Shown piece after piece: positions 1 through 10,134 of a DNA stretch of 64,000 nucleotides (position 1 is its first letter; each line of letters starts with the position of its first letter). Under the pieces are notes generated by a model. That model saw only the letters and a program-made list of their open reading frames with translations. It searched no databases and was not told the DNA's origin. The position numbers and the translations under genes were made by a program. Source of the stretch: Balanoglossus misakiensis (Eukaryota > Hemichordata); the NCBI GenBank assembly GCA_040954595.2, contig CM082576.2, positions 20,584,001 to 20,648,000 on the forward strand, read 5' to 3'.

Positions 1-309
1 GATGCTAAAATACTCAATAATGCACTGCTGGCAGTGGTAAAACGGGCTTTCTGTTTGCCACATGGGTTTGTTCTTTAGGTTGTTGTATGTGTTTACACCC
101 ATCATGTTTATTGTAGAACCAGGGTCGATCAGTGAGGCAACTGCTGTTTGTTCTATCTGCACTGTTACTTGAGGCCTCCTGCCATTTGATTGTTGTACAG
201 TGAAGCAGTATTCATCTCCCGAGCTGTCTTCCACTTTATGCACAGCTTTGACAGTTTTATCCTTGTCTACCCTATTTGCCTTGCCTTTTGAATGGTAGCA
301 TTTGGCTAA
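1..309 (-). pseudogene. Ty3/Gypsy-like gag-protease remnant, left piece
   Basis: On the minus strand this encodes the part downstream of the zinc knuckles, including a retropepsin-like segment reading LIDPGSTINMM. It matches 38,222-38,520 and 57,690-57,990 almost base for base. The reading frame is interrupted at its right end by the LINE at 310-3,934 and resumes at 3,935. Because this remnant precedes E20 in units A and B, it marks a further array unit upstream of the window. No pol region is present, so it is a dead fragment. Confidence 0.75.
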
Positions 310-3300
310 TAATAATAATAATAATAATAATAATTTATTTGTATAGCGTCAGTATCCACAAAAAAATGTGATCAATGACGCTTAAAGCAAAAGTACAATA
401 CAACAAATGGCTAAAAAACAGATTTAAAAAGTAAAGTTTTAACATTTGATTTAAAAACAGATAAGTCTGGTGCCTGGCGAATGGTGAGTGGAAGATTATT
501 CCAAAGAATTGGAGCAGCAACAGTAAAAGCGCGATCACCATAACTCTTGGTGCGTGATCGAACAGGGCAGAGTTTGAACTGATCAGCTGACCTTAAATTG
601 CGACATGGAACATATAGATTAGTCATGCTAGAAAGATAGATTGGACCAAGTTTATGAATGGATTTAAAAATGAGAACTAACATCTTAAAAACAATACGCT
701 CTGTAACAGGTAGCCAGTGCAACTGATACAAAATTGGAGTGATGTGACAGGTGATTTTAGAACGAGTTACAATTCTAGCAGCAATATTCTGAACGCGTTG
801 GATACGGTTGATTGAATACTTCGGGAGCCCAAATAAAAGTGAATTACATGAATCAATTCGAGACGTAATGAATGCATGAACTAATTGCTCTGTAGCTGAA
901 TGAGATAAATATTTGCGGATAAGCGCAATGCGACGTAAATGAAAAGTGGCAGAGCGGCAGATCTGTCCAATATGTGGCTTCATTGTCAGACAAGAGTCAA
1001 GGATCACTCCAAGGCTCTTAGCCTGACAATGGACGGGAATCAGAGAATCGCCAACACGAATTTCTGAAATCCCTCTAGCAGACAGATCACCCAAAATACC
1101 AGAGAAAATAACAAATTCAGTCTTATCATCGTTTAAGCACAAGAAGTTTTCAGACATCCAAAACCTAACATCAGAAATACAAAGTTCAAGATTTGAAACA
1201 GTTCTTGCTGCGTTGTCTTTACTAAAAGACATATAAAGTGAAGAGTCATCTGCATAAAAACTATAAAGACAACCATGACTTTGAACTAATTCACCTAATG
1301 GAGACGTGTACATATTGAAAAGTATGGGACCAAGAACTGATCCCTGTGGTACCCCAGTGTCGAGCGGATAAAAAGGTGATTGGGTGGAATTTACAAGTAC
1401 ACACTGACTACGATTGGAAAGGTATGACTTAAACCACATGAGAACAGTATCTGAGAGACCGAAGCGGTCTCTTAAGCGATTGAGTAAAATGGTATGGTTC
1501 ACAGTGTCAAATGCTGCGGAAAGATCGAGTAATACCAAGAAAACATCTCTTTTTTCATCAAGAGCAAGCAAAATGTCATTTGTTACTTTGAGGAGAGCAG
1601 TCTCAGTACTGTGTCCTGGCTTGTAAGCAGATTGCAAAGGCTCGTCCAATGAATGGTTGACAATGTGAGAAGTCAGTCTCTTGGCAACAATACGTTCCAG
1701 GATCTTCGACAAAAACGGCAGGTTGGATACAGGACGGAAATTTTTGAGAACTTCATGATCAAGAGATGGCTTTTTAAGTAGAGGTTTAACGATGGCTTCC
1801 TTGAAATGAGGAGGTACAGCACCATACTGCAGAGAGTTATTGAAGATTTCTGTGATATGTGGTAACAAAACTTGTAAAATGTCAGAATGTTTGAAGATCT
1901 TGGTAGGAATCGGATCAAGGCGACAAGTAGATGAAGGCGATGCACGAATAACCTTGTCAATTTCATCAGCTGTTGTAGGCTCAAAGGCATTAAGGCGACA
2001 ATCGGATTTCAATTCAGTTTGTGGTTGTGAATGATGTCGAATGGAATTGCCCATATTTATAGTTAGTGATTTTACGCGATTAATGAAGAATTTTGCAAAA
2101 CGATTTGCTAATTCCAGAGAATCATCATGTTTTGGTAGTACAGTGGATGTGTTATTGTGACCAAGCAGTCCCTTTACGACCTTGAATAATTGTTTTTGGT
2201 TACCTGAGCACTCGTCAACAAGGCCGACATAATGGTTCTTTTTAGCAGCATCCACAAGGCGAACGACGTCGGTCCGACAGGCCCTGTAAATCTGGCGATG
2301 TACTTCCAACCTAGATTTTCTCCACATTTTTTCTGCCTTCATTCTTTTCAACCGGGCATCGATGATTGACTGATTAATCCATGGCACTGGTCGCCTATTT
2401 GGCACTAGTCTCACACGGGTTGGTGCATGGCGATCAAATATATCGCTAACAGTGTTTTTAAGCAAATCCCAATTAGTAGATACGTCAGCATCGGGTTGAA
2501 GGCGGATGGATGCAGATAATTCAGCAGCGAAACCATTAGCGGAAAAGGATTTCATATCCCTTGATGTAACAGATTTACGCGTGTTTCTAACGTAAGAGTA
2601 ATTGCGTATTGAGAATAACACTGGGAAATGATCAGAGATCGCATGGATCGGTTCAACTCTGACATCAGCGATGGTACTGTCATCAGCACGAGTAATGATA
2701 TGGTCAATAGTATGGCCAGCACGATGTGTAGGAGAAGTTATCAATTGACTCATAGAAAACGACTCCAGAATGTCATGATATTTCCGGGCATTTGGGCAGT
2801 TCAGATTGTCAATATGAAAATTGAAGTCGCCAGTGATGACAAGAGGGGCGTTGTTGGTGAGATGAGAAGACAAGAAGTCAGTGAAGTCATTAACGAAGTC
2901 ATCAACAGTGAAACCATTTGTTTTATTCGGAGGAGGACGGTAAACCGTGGCTAGTGTGATATGCGACGATGGAGTTTTTATACGTACCTCCATTAATTCA
3001 AACGACTTGATTGAGGTAGAAGGTGGACATTGTGACACTAACAGTGAAGATTTAAAAATCGTAGCGATGCCTCCCCCACGACCTTTACGCGGAACACTGA
3101 TGATGCTATAGCCTGGTGGCAGAGTTTCATTGATGAGGGATGAATCACTGTCATCGTCACGAAGCCACGTTTCAGCAAGCATTAAAACATCCAAATGACA
3201 GTCTTGCAGGAATTCGTTGATAGCTGTGGATTTATTGCACAATGATCGACAGTTCATGAAGGCGCAGCGTAGAACATTTCTTGGATGCTGATCGATGGAT

Positions 3301-3934
3301 GGCTTCGTGACAGGAGATAAATCGACTGGAATATTGTGTGATTTGTCTTTCGCTGGAACAAAACCAGTCTGAGACTGATTATTGTTATGCAGTAGTTCGC
3401 CATGGCTATTTGAATATTCAGTAGTAGGAATCCTGAGGAGATTACCATAAGTAACACGGGAACACTGATTGGCTATTCTGCATTTGTTGAACAGGTGATA
3501 CGGCGTTATTCGTGTTGAGATGCATCGTTTCTTTTGTCTGCCTGCAAAGCAGCCTCTTTTGGTATTCAGAGTCTTACATAAGTTCAAATCTTTGAGCTTG
3601 TTCCATAAGGTGATAGTTATCCTGGACAATAGGCGGTCATTCATGACATTCTTACCGATGTTCATCAAGGTGGCAGCAGTATACACTGGTGGAGGCATGA
3701 CTTGGAAAGATGGCGACTATTGAAATACTGAGACCGGCGAAAGTAAACTTAAAACCACTGTAGTTCCAAAAGCAGGAAAGTTGAGATGTCAGTAAAAGTT
3801 GTAGGGTAGGGTCCAGACATTCATAAACCAACTCGAGCAGGAATATAACGGCGAAGGTGCGAAAAACACGTTTAAAATGACAAAAACTGGAGAGACTAAA
3901 AGCAGTGGGTGCAGCACGTAGCGCGACCTCAACT
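310..3934 (-). mobile_element. full-length-looking non-LTR retrotransposon (CR1/Jockey-like LINE)
   Basis: The element lies on the minus strand with its 3' end at left, finishing in a (TTA)n tail (TAA repeats on the + strand at 309-333). A 5' leader of about 236 bp (3,699-3,934) precedes one long ORF. The unoccupied site is visible at 38,520-38,535, where the gag sequence is continuous; the flanking duplication is at most TAA. The simple-repeat tail, APE-type endonuclease and reverse transcriptase are typical of the CR1/L2/Jockey group. The exact clade is not assigned. Confidence 0.88.
411..3698 (-). CDS. LINE ORF2: APE endonuclease and reverse transcriptase, 1,095 codons, intact
   Basis: Residues about 145-365 form an APE-like endonuclease: MNCRS near 148, AETW at 175-178, GDFN at 290-293, IDHII near 331 and SDH at 355-357. 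Residues about 640-900 form a reverse transcriptase: FRPVSNLP at 654, DLSAAFD at 725-731, GVPQGSVLGP at 782-791 and the catalytic FYADD near 814-818. The C-terminal part after the RT has the conserved LHWLPV motif seen in this group. The roughly 140-residue N-terminus has no recognised domain. No stop or frameshift interrupts the ORF, so the copy could be young. It would act in nicking target DNA and target-primed reverse transcription. The start is the first Met of the open frame. Confidence 0.9.
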   Translation of the reverse strand: MPPPVYTAATLMNIGKNVMNDRLLSRITITLWNKLKDLNLCKTLNTKRGCFAGRQKKRCISTRITPYHLFNKCRIANQCSRVTYGNLLRIPTTEYSNSHGELLHNNNQSQTGFVPAKDKSHNIPVDLSPVTKPSIDQHPRNVLRCAFMNCRSLCNKSTAINEFLQDCHLDVLMLAETWLRDDDSDSSLINETLPPGYSIISVPRKGRGGGIATIFKSSLLVSQCPPSTSIKSFELMEVRIKTPSSHITLATVYRPPPNKTNGFTVDDFVNDFTDFLSSHLTNNAPLVITGDFNFHIDNLNCPNARKYHDILESFSMSQLITSPTHRAGHTIDHIITRADDSTIADVRVEPIHAISDHFPVLFSIRNYSYVRNTRKSVTSRDMKSFSANGFAAELSASIRLQPDADVSTNWDLLKNTVSDIFDRHAPTRVRLVPNRRPVPWINQSIIDARLKRMKAEKMWRKSRLEVHRQIYRACRTDVVRLVDAAKKNHYVGLVDECSGNQKQLFKVVKGLLGHNNTSTVLPKHDDSLELANRFAKFFINRVKSLTINMGNSIRHHSQPQTELKSDCRLNAFEPTTADEIDKVIRASPSSTCRLDPIPTKIFKHSDILQVLLPHITEIFNNSLQYGAVPPHFKEAIVKPLLKKPSLDHEVLKNFRPVSNLPFLSKILERIVAKRLTSHIVNHSLDEPLQSAYKPGHSTETALLKVTNDILLALDEKRDVFLVLLDLSAAFDTVNHTILLNRLRDRFGLSDTVLMWFKSYLSNRSQCVLVNSTQSPFYPLDTGVPQGSVLGPILFNMYTSPLGELVQSHGCLYSFYADDSSLYMSFSKDNAARTVSNLELCISDVRFWMSENFLCLNDDKTEFVIFSGILGDLSARGISEIRVGDSLIPVHCQAKSLGVILDSCLTMKPHIGQICRSATFHLRRIALIRKYLSHSATEQLVHAFITSRIDSCNSLLFGLPKYSINRIQRVQNIAARIVTRSKITCHITPILYQLHWLPVTERIVFKMLVLIFKSIHKLGPIYLSSMTNLYVPCRNLRSADQFKLCPVRSRTKSYGDRAFTVAAPILWNNLPLTIRQAPDLSVFKSNVKTLLFKSVF

Positions 3935-4000
3935 TAAATGGTTAGGTTTGCCACACTTCCTGCATGACTTGCCTTTAGCTGGACATACTGAGTCATGTGG
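3935..4000 (-). pseudogene. Ty3/Gypsy-like gag remnant, right piece (zinc-knuckle region)
   Basis: This continues the gag of 1-309 after the LINE. It encodes part of the Cys-rich zinc-knuckle segment (CRKCGKPNH on the minus strand). It matches 38,529-38,594 and stops abruptly where the inverted-repeat element at 4,001 begins. Confidence 0.7.
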
Positions 4001-4194
4001 TACCATTATTAAAATAGGGGCCAGTCATCAAAACGTAAGTGAGCCAAAAAACTACAGGTCAGATAAATTGTTTTCTCGTAAATTCAACATTAGAATCAAA
4101 TTTGGCGTTGGAAACAAACGGCGGGTCGCCAGTTCCTGGTCTGGAGGCTGGTAGAGTCACGTCTTGAAGACTGGCCCCTATTTTAATAATGGCA
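4001..4194. mobile_element. short inverted-repeat element (MITE), about 190 bp
   Basis: Perfect 24-bp terminal inverted repeats lie at 4,003-4,026 and 4,169-4,192, starting CCATTATTAAAATAGGGG. The flanking TA at left and the absence of coding capacity fit a non-autonomous DNA transposon. The inversion continues imperfectly for about 10 bp inward. Confidence 0.75.
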
Positions 4195-4951
4195 TTGTCA
4201 TGACCGGCCAACCTTTGACCTCGGAGACCACAATGTAGAGCTATCGATCAGCTTTTCGCGTTTCAATCAAACATTGCAATCACGGGCTAAAATCACTAAC
4301 TAGTTGATACCTTTTTCGGTGTTTCATCTAACCTTTGAAAGGAGTATAATAAAAATGAAATGACCGCACGTAATGTGCATTTCTTGTTCACGTGTGGGGA
4401 CTATATGTGTGCGTAATGATCCAAATGCAAGGGGTCGTGTGAACAGGCCTTAAATAATGAGTTTGTGTTAAATAATGAGTTTGCGTTAAATAATAAGTTG
4501 ACAAACGGCGCGAGTGCATTTTTTCATGGTTTAGAAATCACTTATTTATATATAATTCATTATATAATGTAAATCACTCATGATATATATATAATAGACT
4601 TGCACTTAAATTATTTATAAATCACTCATGATATATATATAATACACTTAAATTTTTTTTATTTATAAATAATTAATTATATATAAATAATTATGTACAT
4701 CACTCATGATATATATATAATAGACTGACACTGACATTGTTTATAAATAATTTATTATATATAAATAAAAGAGCATAAAATACATTTTATGTATATAATT
4801 GAATCGACTTGAAATTATTTATAAATAAATTGTCAGGACTTAAATGGTTTGCAAATCTATAATTACATACATATAAGTATGTTAAATAACGACTTTTGAA
4901 CAAATAATTTAGCTAAATAATAAGTTAACACATGGCACCCCATACAAACAT
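4195..4951. repeat. gene-free spacer with AT-rich degenerate tandem repeat
   Basis: From about 4,540 to 4,860 an AT-rich unit containing ATCACTCATGATATATATAT recurs about three times at 50-90 bp spacing, with TTATTTATAAATAA blocks. No exon was seen. At about 4,951 the sequence enters the E1-E2 intron of the array, so the junction lacks E1 and the whole upstream flank. Confidence 0.55.
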
Positions 4952-5322
4952 TACGTCCAGTCCAAATATTCTGCCAATTTTACATCCAATGCATTCAAAT
5001 AGTGGACTGCTTCGCTTTCATCAAGTTTTCATGTGCATCGTATAAGTAGACTTTTGTTTTGTCCCGTCTTTTCACCGAATTTGCTCTTTTCCAAATCTCC
5101 GACACAGACTATGATCGTCACATTCTTGTCTGTTGTTAGAACAGCACACTGCCATATGGCATTGACTGTATACAGTTTCTGTTACCAATATCTCTGGTTT
5201 GGCATTTTCCTGTCCTCAATCTTTTGCCAGAGATTTTTGTGTCCCCAACCCGCGTGAGAATCCCACGTCTTTGAAGGTATGACTGTGACTATAAGATTCT
5301 ATAAATCTCTGTTTATTTTCAG

Positions 5323-5453
5323 CACAAACATCATGTGCTGATTGCCCAGCTGGTAACCAATGTCCAAATGGTAACACTGTGATTTTATGCTCGGCTGGTT
5401 ATTACAGTTCGGCCTTGGACAAAGGATGTCTCGCTGTACCTCTTGCATAACAG
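5323..5453 (+). pseudogene. exon E2 (unit A): GCC2/GCC3-type module, frameshifted
   Basis: The acceptor ttttcag and donor gtaaac are present. Phase 1 reads A-QTSCADCPAGNQCPNG and continues to LDKGC; then a one-base shift is needed to reach RCTSCIT before the donor. Without the shift the frame runs into TAA at the exon end. The same shift exists in units B, C and D. Confidence 0.7.
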
Positions 5454-5712
5454 GTAAACTTCTACCCACCAACCTTTATTTCCAACATCAAACATTAGGT
5501 CAGGTAATTTACTAACTGAAAAACAGGATGGGAACATTTTCCATTTCTGTATTTAAAATTTACTGATATAATATATGAATGAAAAAATGACAATTTTTCC
5601 AAATTTGAATAGACCTCTATTTATGAAAATAATTAAAATTTGCGCCAATTTTTTACAGTGGTATTCAAAGGTTAACTTGGTGTGTAAATTCTTTGTTTGA
5701 TTTACAGATCAG

Positions 5713-5841
5713 CCGGTGCTGAACAGTGTACTATTTGTGAGCAAGGGTACGCCTGCACAGATCCCAGTGCATCGCAATTCAAGTGTACCAAGGGTTACGT
5801 GTCATTGGCTGGTGCAACAAACTGTACCAGATGTACAAATG
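5713..5841 (+). CDS. exon E3 (unit A): GCC2/GCC3-type cysteine-rich module, open
   Basis: It reads AGAEQCTICEQGYACTD onward without interruption to donor gtaaga. The acceptor is taken after ATCAG (5,708-5,712) because this keeps phase 1 with E2 (ACA G|CC GGT). The upstream TTTACAG at 5,707 would put the exon out of phase. Confidence 0.7.
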
Positions 5842-5948
5842 GTAAGATTGTGGTACTTGTTCAGTTTGCTGTGTGATGAAACTGAGTGGTATGTGTGTAT
5901 GCATGTATGTGTTTACAACAGATTTTCAAGTCAGTGCGACTGGGGTTA

Positions 5949-5980
<32 letters not shown>

Positions 5981-6224
5981 TACAACAGATTATCAACTCA
6001 GTGCGAAATCTTGCGAGACCCGGTTAGCCATGTGAGATCTCGCAGAGTCTTATGATATTCAGAAAATGGTTGATTAGAAATGACGTTTAATGTCCTCCAA
6101 AGAATTTTCTACATGCCCGTATACTTGTCTCAGAATTATGAAGTGAATCATCTCAAGTAATTTGTTATTTTAAATGACACTGTATCACAAATACTTCACT
6201 AAAAACCTCATTTTCTTTAATCAG

Positions 6225-6422
6225 ATGAAATAAGTGAGGAGCCTGCACGCACATCCCGTCTTCTGTGCCCTGCTGGACAATCGTGTTCAGATCCAATGTA
6301 AGATCCGCTTGACTGTGGCAATGGTGAATATGCTATGGAAGGCGACGGCACATGCACGCCTTGTCCAGCAGGATCCAAGTGTCCAACCATGTCACCCGTA
6401 GTTGATTGTTCAACAGTTACTG
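6225..6422 (+). pseudogene. exon E4 (unit A): GCC2/GCC3-type module with in-frame TAA
   Basis: The exon is open from DEISEEPARTS through LLCPAGQSCSDPM, has TAA at 6,299-6,301, then continues in the same frame with DCGNGEYAMEGDGTCTPCPAG to donor gtaagt. Phase 1 is kept at both ends. The same stop is present in units B and C. Confidence 0.75.
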
Positions 6423-6647
6423 GTAAGTTGGGCTGCAAATTACTCTTATGACTTCCCTGTGTTATAGCATGACATACACAGAAAATTAAACTGTTATGCT
6501 CATTGGAGTTGATATTGTGATGCACTTTGAAAAACACAATGATTCCACTGAAGAGGTATTGTACAGTAACACCTGTGATTACGGACATCTCTCTAATAAG
6601 GGATCGTTGGACCAAACCAATCGTTCTTTGAATTTTTTCTGTGATAG

Positions 6648-6744
6648 GTTCATACTCGCTAGGTTCGGCCAAGTCCTTCTGGTTATGAATGCACAACTAC
6701 AAATGTCACACAGTGCGCTACAGGGAAGTAAAGTGTTGAAGGAG
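6648..6744 (+). pseudogene. exon E5 (unit A): GCC2/GCC3-type module, frameshift and TAA
   Basis: The start reads GSYSLGSAK in phase with E4. A frameshift is then needed to read PSPSGYECTTTNVTQCATGK, followed by TAA where a Tyr is expected, then SVEG and donor gtaagt. Joining to E6 gives SVEG-DMTCADC, which supports the exon borders. Confidence 0.65.
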
Positions 6745-6864
6745 GTAAGTCTTGAAATCTCTTTTCTTCTGGTCTCGATTTGAACATGGTTCCACAAGTT
6801 GTTTACATCACTTGTAGTTTTACATATTTTTTTAGTTCAACAGCTATGCTATACATGGTGTCCT

Positions 6865-7523
6865 GAGAAGTCGACCAGTATGAGAAGTCGGTATCGGCCA
6901 GTACGAGAAGTCGGCCTGTGGGAGAGAACCCTGGTACTTTGTGTTATATATAACTGTTTCACTACGAAATGTTTCCTTGATGTACAGGAGCTGAGATATT
7001 TGTACAAATAGCCGATGAATTTTAAAACTGTCTGTTCACTTTTCATGTACATCACCGGGGTACGTCAACATCAGTCACCTGCACTTCTTGAGCTGCGCCA
7101 GTAGTCTGTTCCTTGTCACGTTTGTTTGTTTGTTTGTTTGTTTGTTTGGTGTTGTCTCAGAAAGTATGAATATACACATACATCTTCTATGTATTTTAGT
7201 AGGCTTTGAAACAACTCCCTTTAATCAGAAATGTCACAGGAATTTGGCGAACAACCTAAGCTCCTTACGCGGATACGGGGCTGGGGAACTGGTACGGATG
7301 CCAGACGCCATTATTTGAAATGACGCCATTGTGTTGTCAAGAATTTGGGAAATCCGTCCAAATGAAAATATTTAGTGCAATTATATTTTATTAAGTGTTG
7401 TTATAAGTAATCTGGGTCATCACTGCACTATTCGGGTACAAGTTCAACAACTGGCTGACTCTTCGTACTGGCCGACTTCTCATACGCGCGTAGTGGCCGA
7501 CTTCTAATCTGGCCGACTTCTCA
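6865..7523. mobile_element. fold-back element with subrepeated termini (unit A)
   Basis: The left end carries three repeats of GAGAAGTCGG/GACC (6,865-6,918). The right end carries four inverted repeats of GGCCGACTTCT with CTGG spacers (about 7,451-7,523). The inside has no coding capacity. Terminal inverted repeats built from short direct repeats are the hallmark of fold-back elements. Equivalent copies lie in the same intron of units B and C. Confidence 0.65.
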
Positions 7524-7707
7524 TGTATTCCTATACATTAGTGAAAATTGGGGAAACTGGTGTTTTCAGACAACTTATGAAGTCCCTTTCGCAATATTAA
7601 CTCTAAAACAGCGGGTGATATTCCTTTTAAAATTTAACCAAATAAGCATACTTGAACTCTGTCATATCGGCAAAACACTCACTACACAAGCTGCTGTTAT
7701 TCTACAG

Positions 7708-7924
7708 ACATGACATGTGCTGATTGCGGCGTAGGTAACTACTGTCCAGATGGGTCAGACAGCCCCATTCCTTGTCCATCAAGTTATTATGCTGACACAG
7801 CCACAGAAGTATCCTGTACCCCTTGCGATCCAGGCTGTCAGTGTGCAGCAACATCACCCACTTGCCTGCACATCAAGAACCTACTCTCTGGGACCATCAA
7901 CAACATGTACTCCCCTTCTACCAG
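7708..7924 (+). CDS. exon E6 (unit A only): GCC2/GCC3-type module, open
   Basis: After acceptor tctacag it reads D-MTCADCGVGNYCPDG onward, with CTPCDPGCQC, and stays open to a weak donor gtttgt. It joins E5 in phase 1. Units B and C lack it because of a shared deletion of about 410 bp. The 3' border is less sure than the 5' border, because ACC AG|gtttgt leaves phase 2. Confidence 0.7.
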
Positions 7925-8744
7925 GTTTGTAGTCGTCTTAGTCGTAAAAACATATTTAAGGTGTTGGGCACCTCGAAATAAAGGGTCGTCTGATCATGTT
8001 AAAATTAATACTGATGATACTATGACTTCTAAACATTTAATCTATGGAATAAAAATTGGGGGTCAACCATCTAGAGTTTTGAAAAAGCGCCCTTTATCTA
8101 GCACCTCTTTCAGATTTTGCCAGGCTCGTAGATTTTTGTAAAATGGCCTCAAAAATAAGAATTTTGGAAGGTTTGTCATATTTTTTCACCATTGTAGAAT
8201 CTAAATGTTCTGAATTATTTTATTTTTAGCAATTTTGAGATTGCTTCATGTTCAGTATGATAATCGCATGTCAATACAACTGTTACATTAAAGGAAAAGT
8301 TCAAATCCGCCTAAAACCACATTGCATTGGTACCTAGTTAAGTTGTCCTCACTTCTGACGCAAAATTTTGATGTGCAATGCACGTGTCTGTGAAATTGAC
8401 GAATAAAAAAATTGTATACCAGTGCAAAATTAAAAACTCCCTGTGCAGCCTTCTTGGCAACTGCATGCTGGGAAAAGTACTCGGATGATGACGAAAAAGT
8501 TTCGGGGTTCCGGGTAGTGCTACCCCGGAATACAATGTTGGGTGCAGACTCCAACTATGGAAAAGAGATGCAGAATGTCATGTGATATAGTAGTGAAAAC
8601 AAATACACGTTGGTTCACGTATTTCAGCTCTCAGCAATCAGGGTGCATTAAAAGGCCTTGATTGGTGTGATATTCACAATTGATGATTATAAATACTTAC
8701 AGTTGTATACTGTTTTATTTTGTAAATATTGTGTACATTTGCAG

Positions 8745-8874
8745 CAATGAATCCGTGCGAACACAAACCTTAACCCATGCCGGAATGCTGGTACTTGCCA
8801 AGCAATCCAGGGATCTTGTACAGGCATCACATGTCTATGTGCTGGCTGCTACCTGGGCTTCACATGTGAAACAC
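8745..8874 (+). pseudogene. exon E7 (unit A): EGF-like module, one-base frameshift
   Basis: It starts MNPCEHKP, then an additional T shifts the frame; from there NPCRNAGTCQAIQGSC, CLCAGCYLG and FTCET are perfect to donor gtgagt. It is the first EGF-like exon. The same insertion is in B and C. Confidence 0.75.
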
Positions 8875-9103
8875 GTGAGTACAGTACTTTGTCATTTATT
8901 AAAAAATCTAAGTGCTGAGGTACATTGTAGTAATAATAGCAGGTGTAGTCATTATCATCATCATCATCATCTTTAAGTCAGTCATATGATCGGTAATAAA
9001 AACAGTAAAACACCAGTATAAAAACATAACAGAGAAATAATGAACGTGTACTGGTGTTACCATAGGTAACTGTTGTATAAAATTTTGAATTCCTGTCTTC
9101 CAG

Positions 9104-9226
9104 TTCCTAATCCATGCTTCACTAGTCCTTGTCTCAATGGAGGTACCTGCCAACAACAGGCAAATTCTTGTACTGCCACCATTGGCATGTGCACAGAGTG
9201 TTACTAGGGAAACAGGTGTGAGACAA
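9104..9226 (+). pseudogene. exon E8 (unit A): EGF-like module with in-frame TAG
   Basis: PNPCFTSPCLNGGTCQQQ is followed by CTECY, TAG at 9,205-9,207 and GNRCET, with donor gtaagt in phase 1. One expected cysteine (before the CxC pair) is Gly. TAG replaces the variable residue of the Y-x-G turn. The stop is shared with B and C. Confidence 0.8.
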
Positions 9227-9320
9227 GTAAGTTTGAATCTATAGCAGTTAATAATGATAATTATCATTTTTTTTTATTATGATTTAAACTTCACTGATGT
9301 TGTACAAACACAAAAATAGA

Positions 9321-9788
9321 AATAATAATAATAATAATAATAATTTATTTGTATAGCGTCAGTATCCACAAAAAATGTGATCAATGACGCTTAAAGCAAA
9401 AGTACAATACAACACAACAAATGGCTAAAAAACAGATTTAAAAAGTAAAGTTTTAACATTTGATTTAAAAACAGATAAGTCTGGTGCCTGGCGAATGGTG
9501 AGTGGAAGATTATTCCAAAGAATTGGAGCAGCAACAGTAAAAGCACGATCACCATAACTCTTGGTGCGTGATCGAACAGGGCAGAGTTTGAACTGATCAG
9601 CTGACCTCAAATTGCGACACGGAACATATAGATTAGTCATGCTAGAAAGATAGATTGGACCAAGTTTATGAATGGATTTAAAAATGAGAACTAACATCTT
9701 AAAAACAATACGCTCTGTAACAGGTAGCCAGTGCAACTGATACAAAATTGGAGTGATGTGACAGGTGATTTTTGAACGAGTAACAATT
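9321..9788 (-). mobile_element. 5'-truncated copy of the 0.3-3.9 kb LINE (unit A)
   Basis: It holds the last approximately 440 bp of the LINE, including the (TTA)n tail and the ORF end encoding LHWLPVTERIVFKM onward. It is cut off at the 5' side near 9,788. It sits in the E8-E9 intron at the same point in B and C, so the insertion predates the duplication. Confidence 0.9.
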
Positions 9789-10011
9789 AGAAAGGGACAG
9801 CAGCTTAGCTCTATTCCTTTTCCAAAGTGTTTGTTCTTTTAAACTACCTGTTTTTTATTTATTCTGATTATGCTAATATGCTAATTTGTCGGTTTGTCAC
9901 ATCACAATTTTTGTAGGAAACTCACCCCTGGGAATTTTTTTCAGCCACTGACATACATTCATAATCACATGACATTGATGATCATGGAAAATTTGACCCT
10001 TTTCCTTGTAG

Positions 10012-10134
10012 GACTCAAACAGTATCCACCAAATCCGTGCCAGAATGGTGGCTTCTGTCAACCGGCTCGAAATTCCTGCTTTGATCTCACCTGCATATGT
10101 ACTGGTTGCTACAAAGGTGATAGGTGTGAGATAT
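10012..10134 (+). CDS. exon E9 (unit A): EGF-like module, open
   Basis: LKQYPPNPCQNGGFC is followed by CFDLTCICTGCYKG and DRCEI, with acceptor ttgtag and donor gtaagt in phase 1. The first cysteine is Tyr here (QYPP), whereas B and C keep Cys (QCPP). Confidence 0.8.

Noticed and set aside
5033-5257. A 74-codon open frame conserved in four places (also near 24,350, 45,368 and 63,347).
   Set aside because: It lies in the E1-E2 intron, has no recognisable domain and is conserved only because the DNA is duplicated.
6225-6422. The TAA in E4 overlaps a good donor (AAT|gtaaga), so the exon might end at 6,297.
   Set aside because: That donor leaves phase 2 and breaks the phase-1 rule of neighbouring exons, and the sequence after it remains a perfect cysteine module up to a strong phase-1 donor.
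8288-8554. Minus-strand frames of 65-100 codons in the intron before E7.
   Set aside because: No similarity to any family I recognise, no start context or splice support, and the frame length differs between units.
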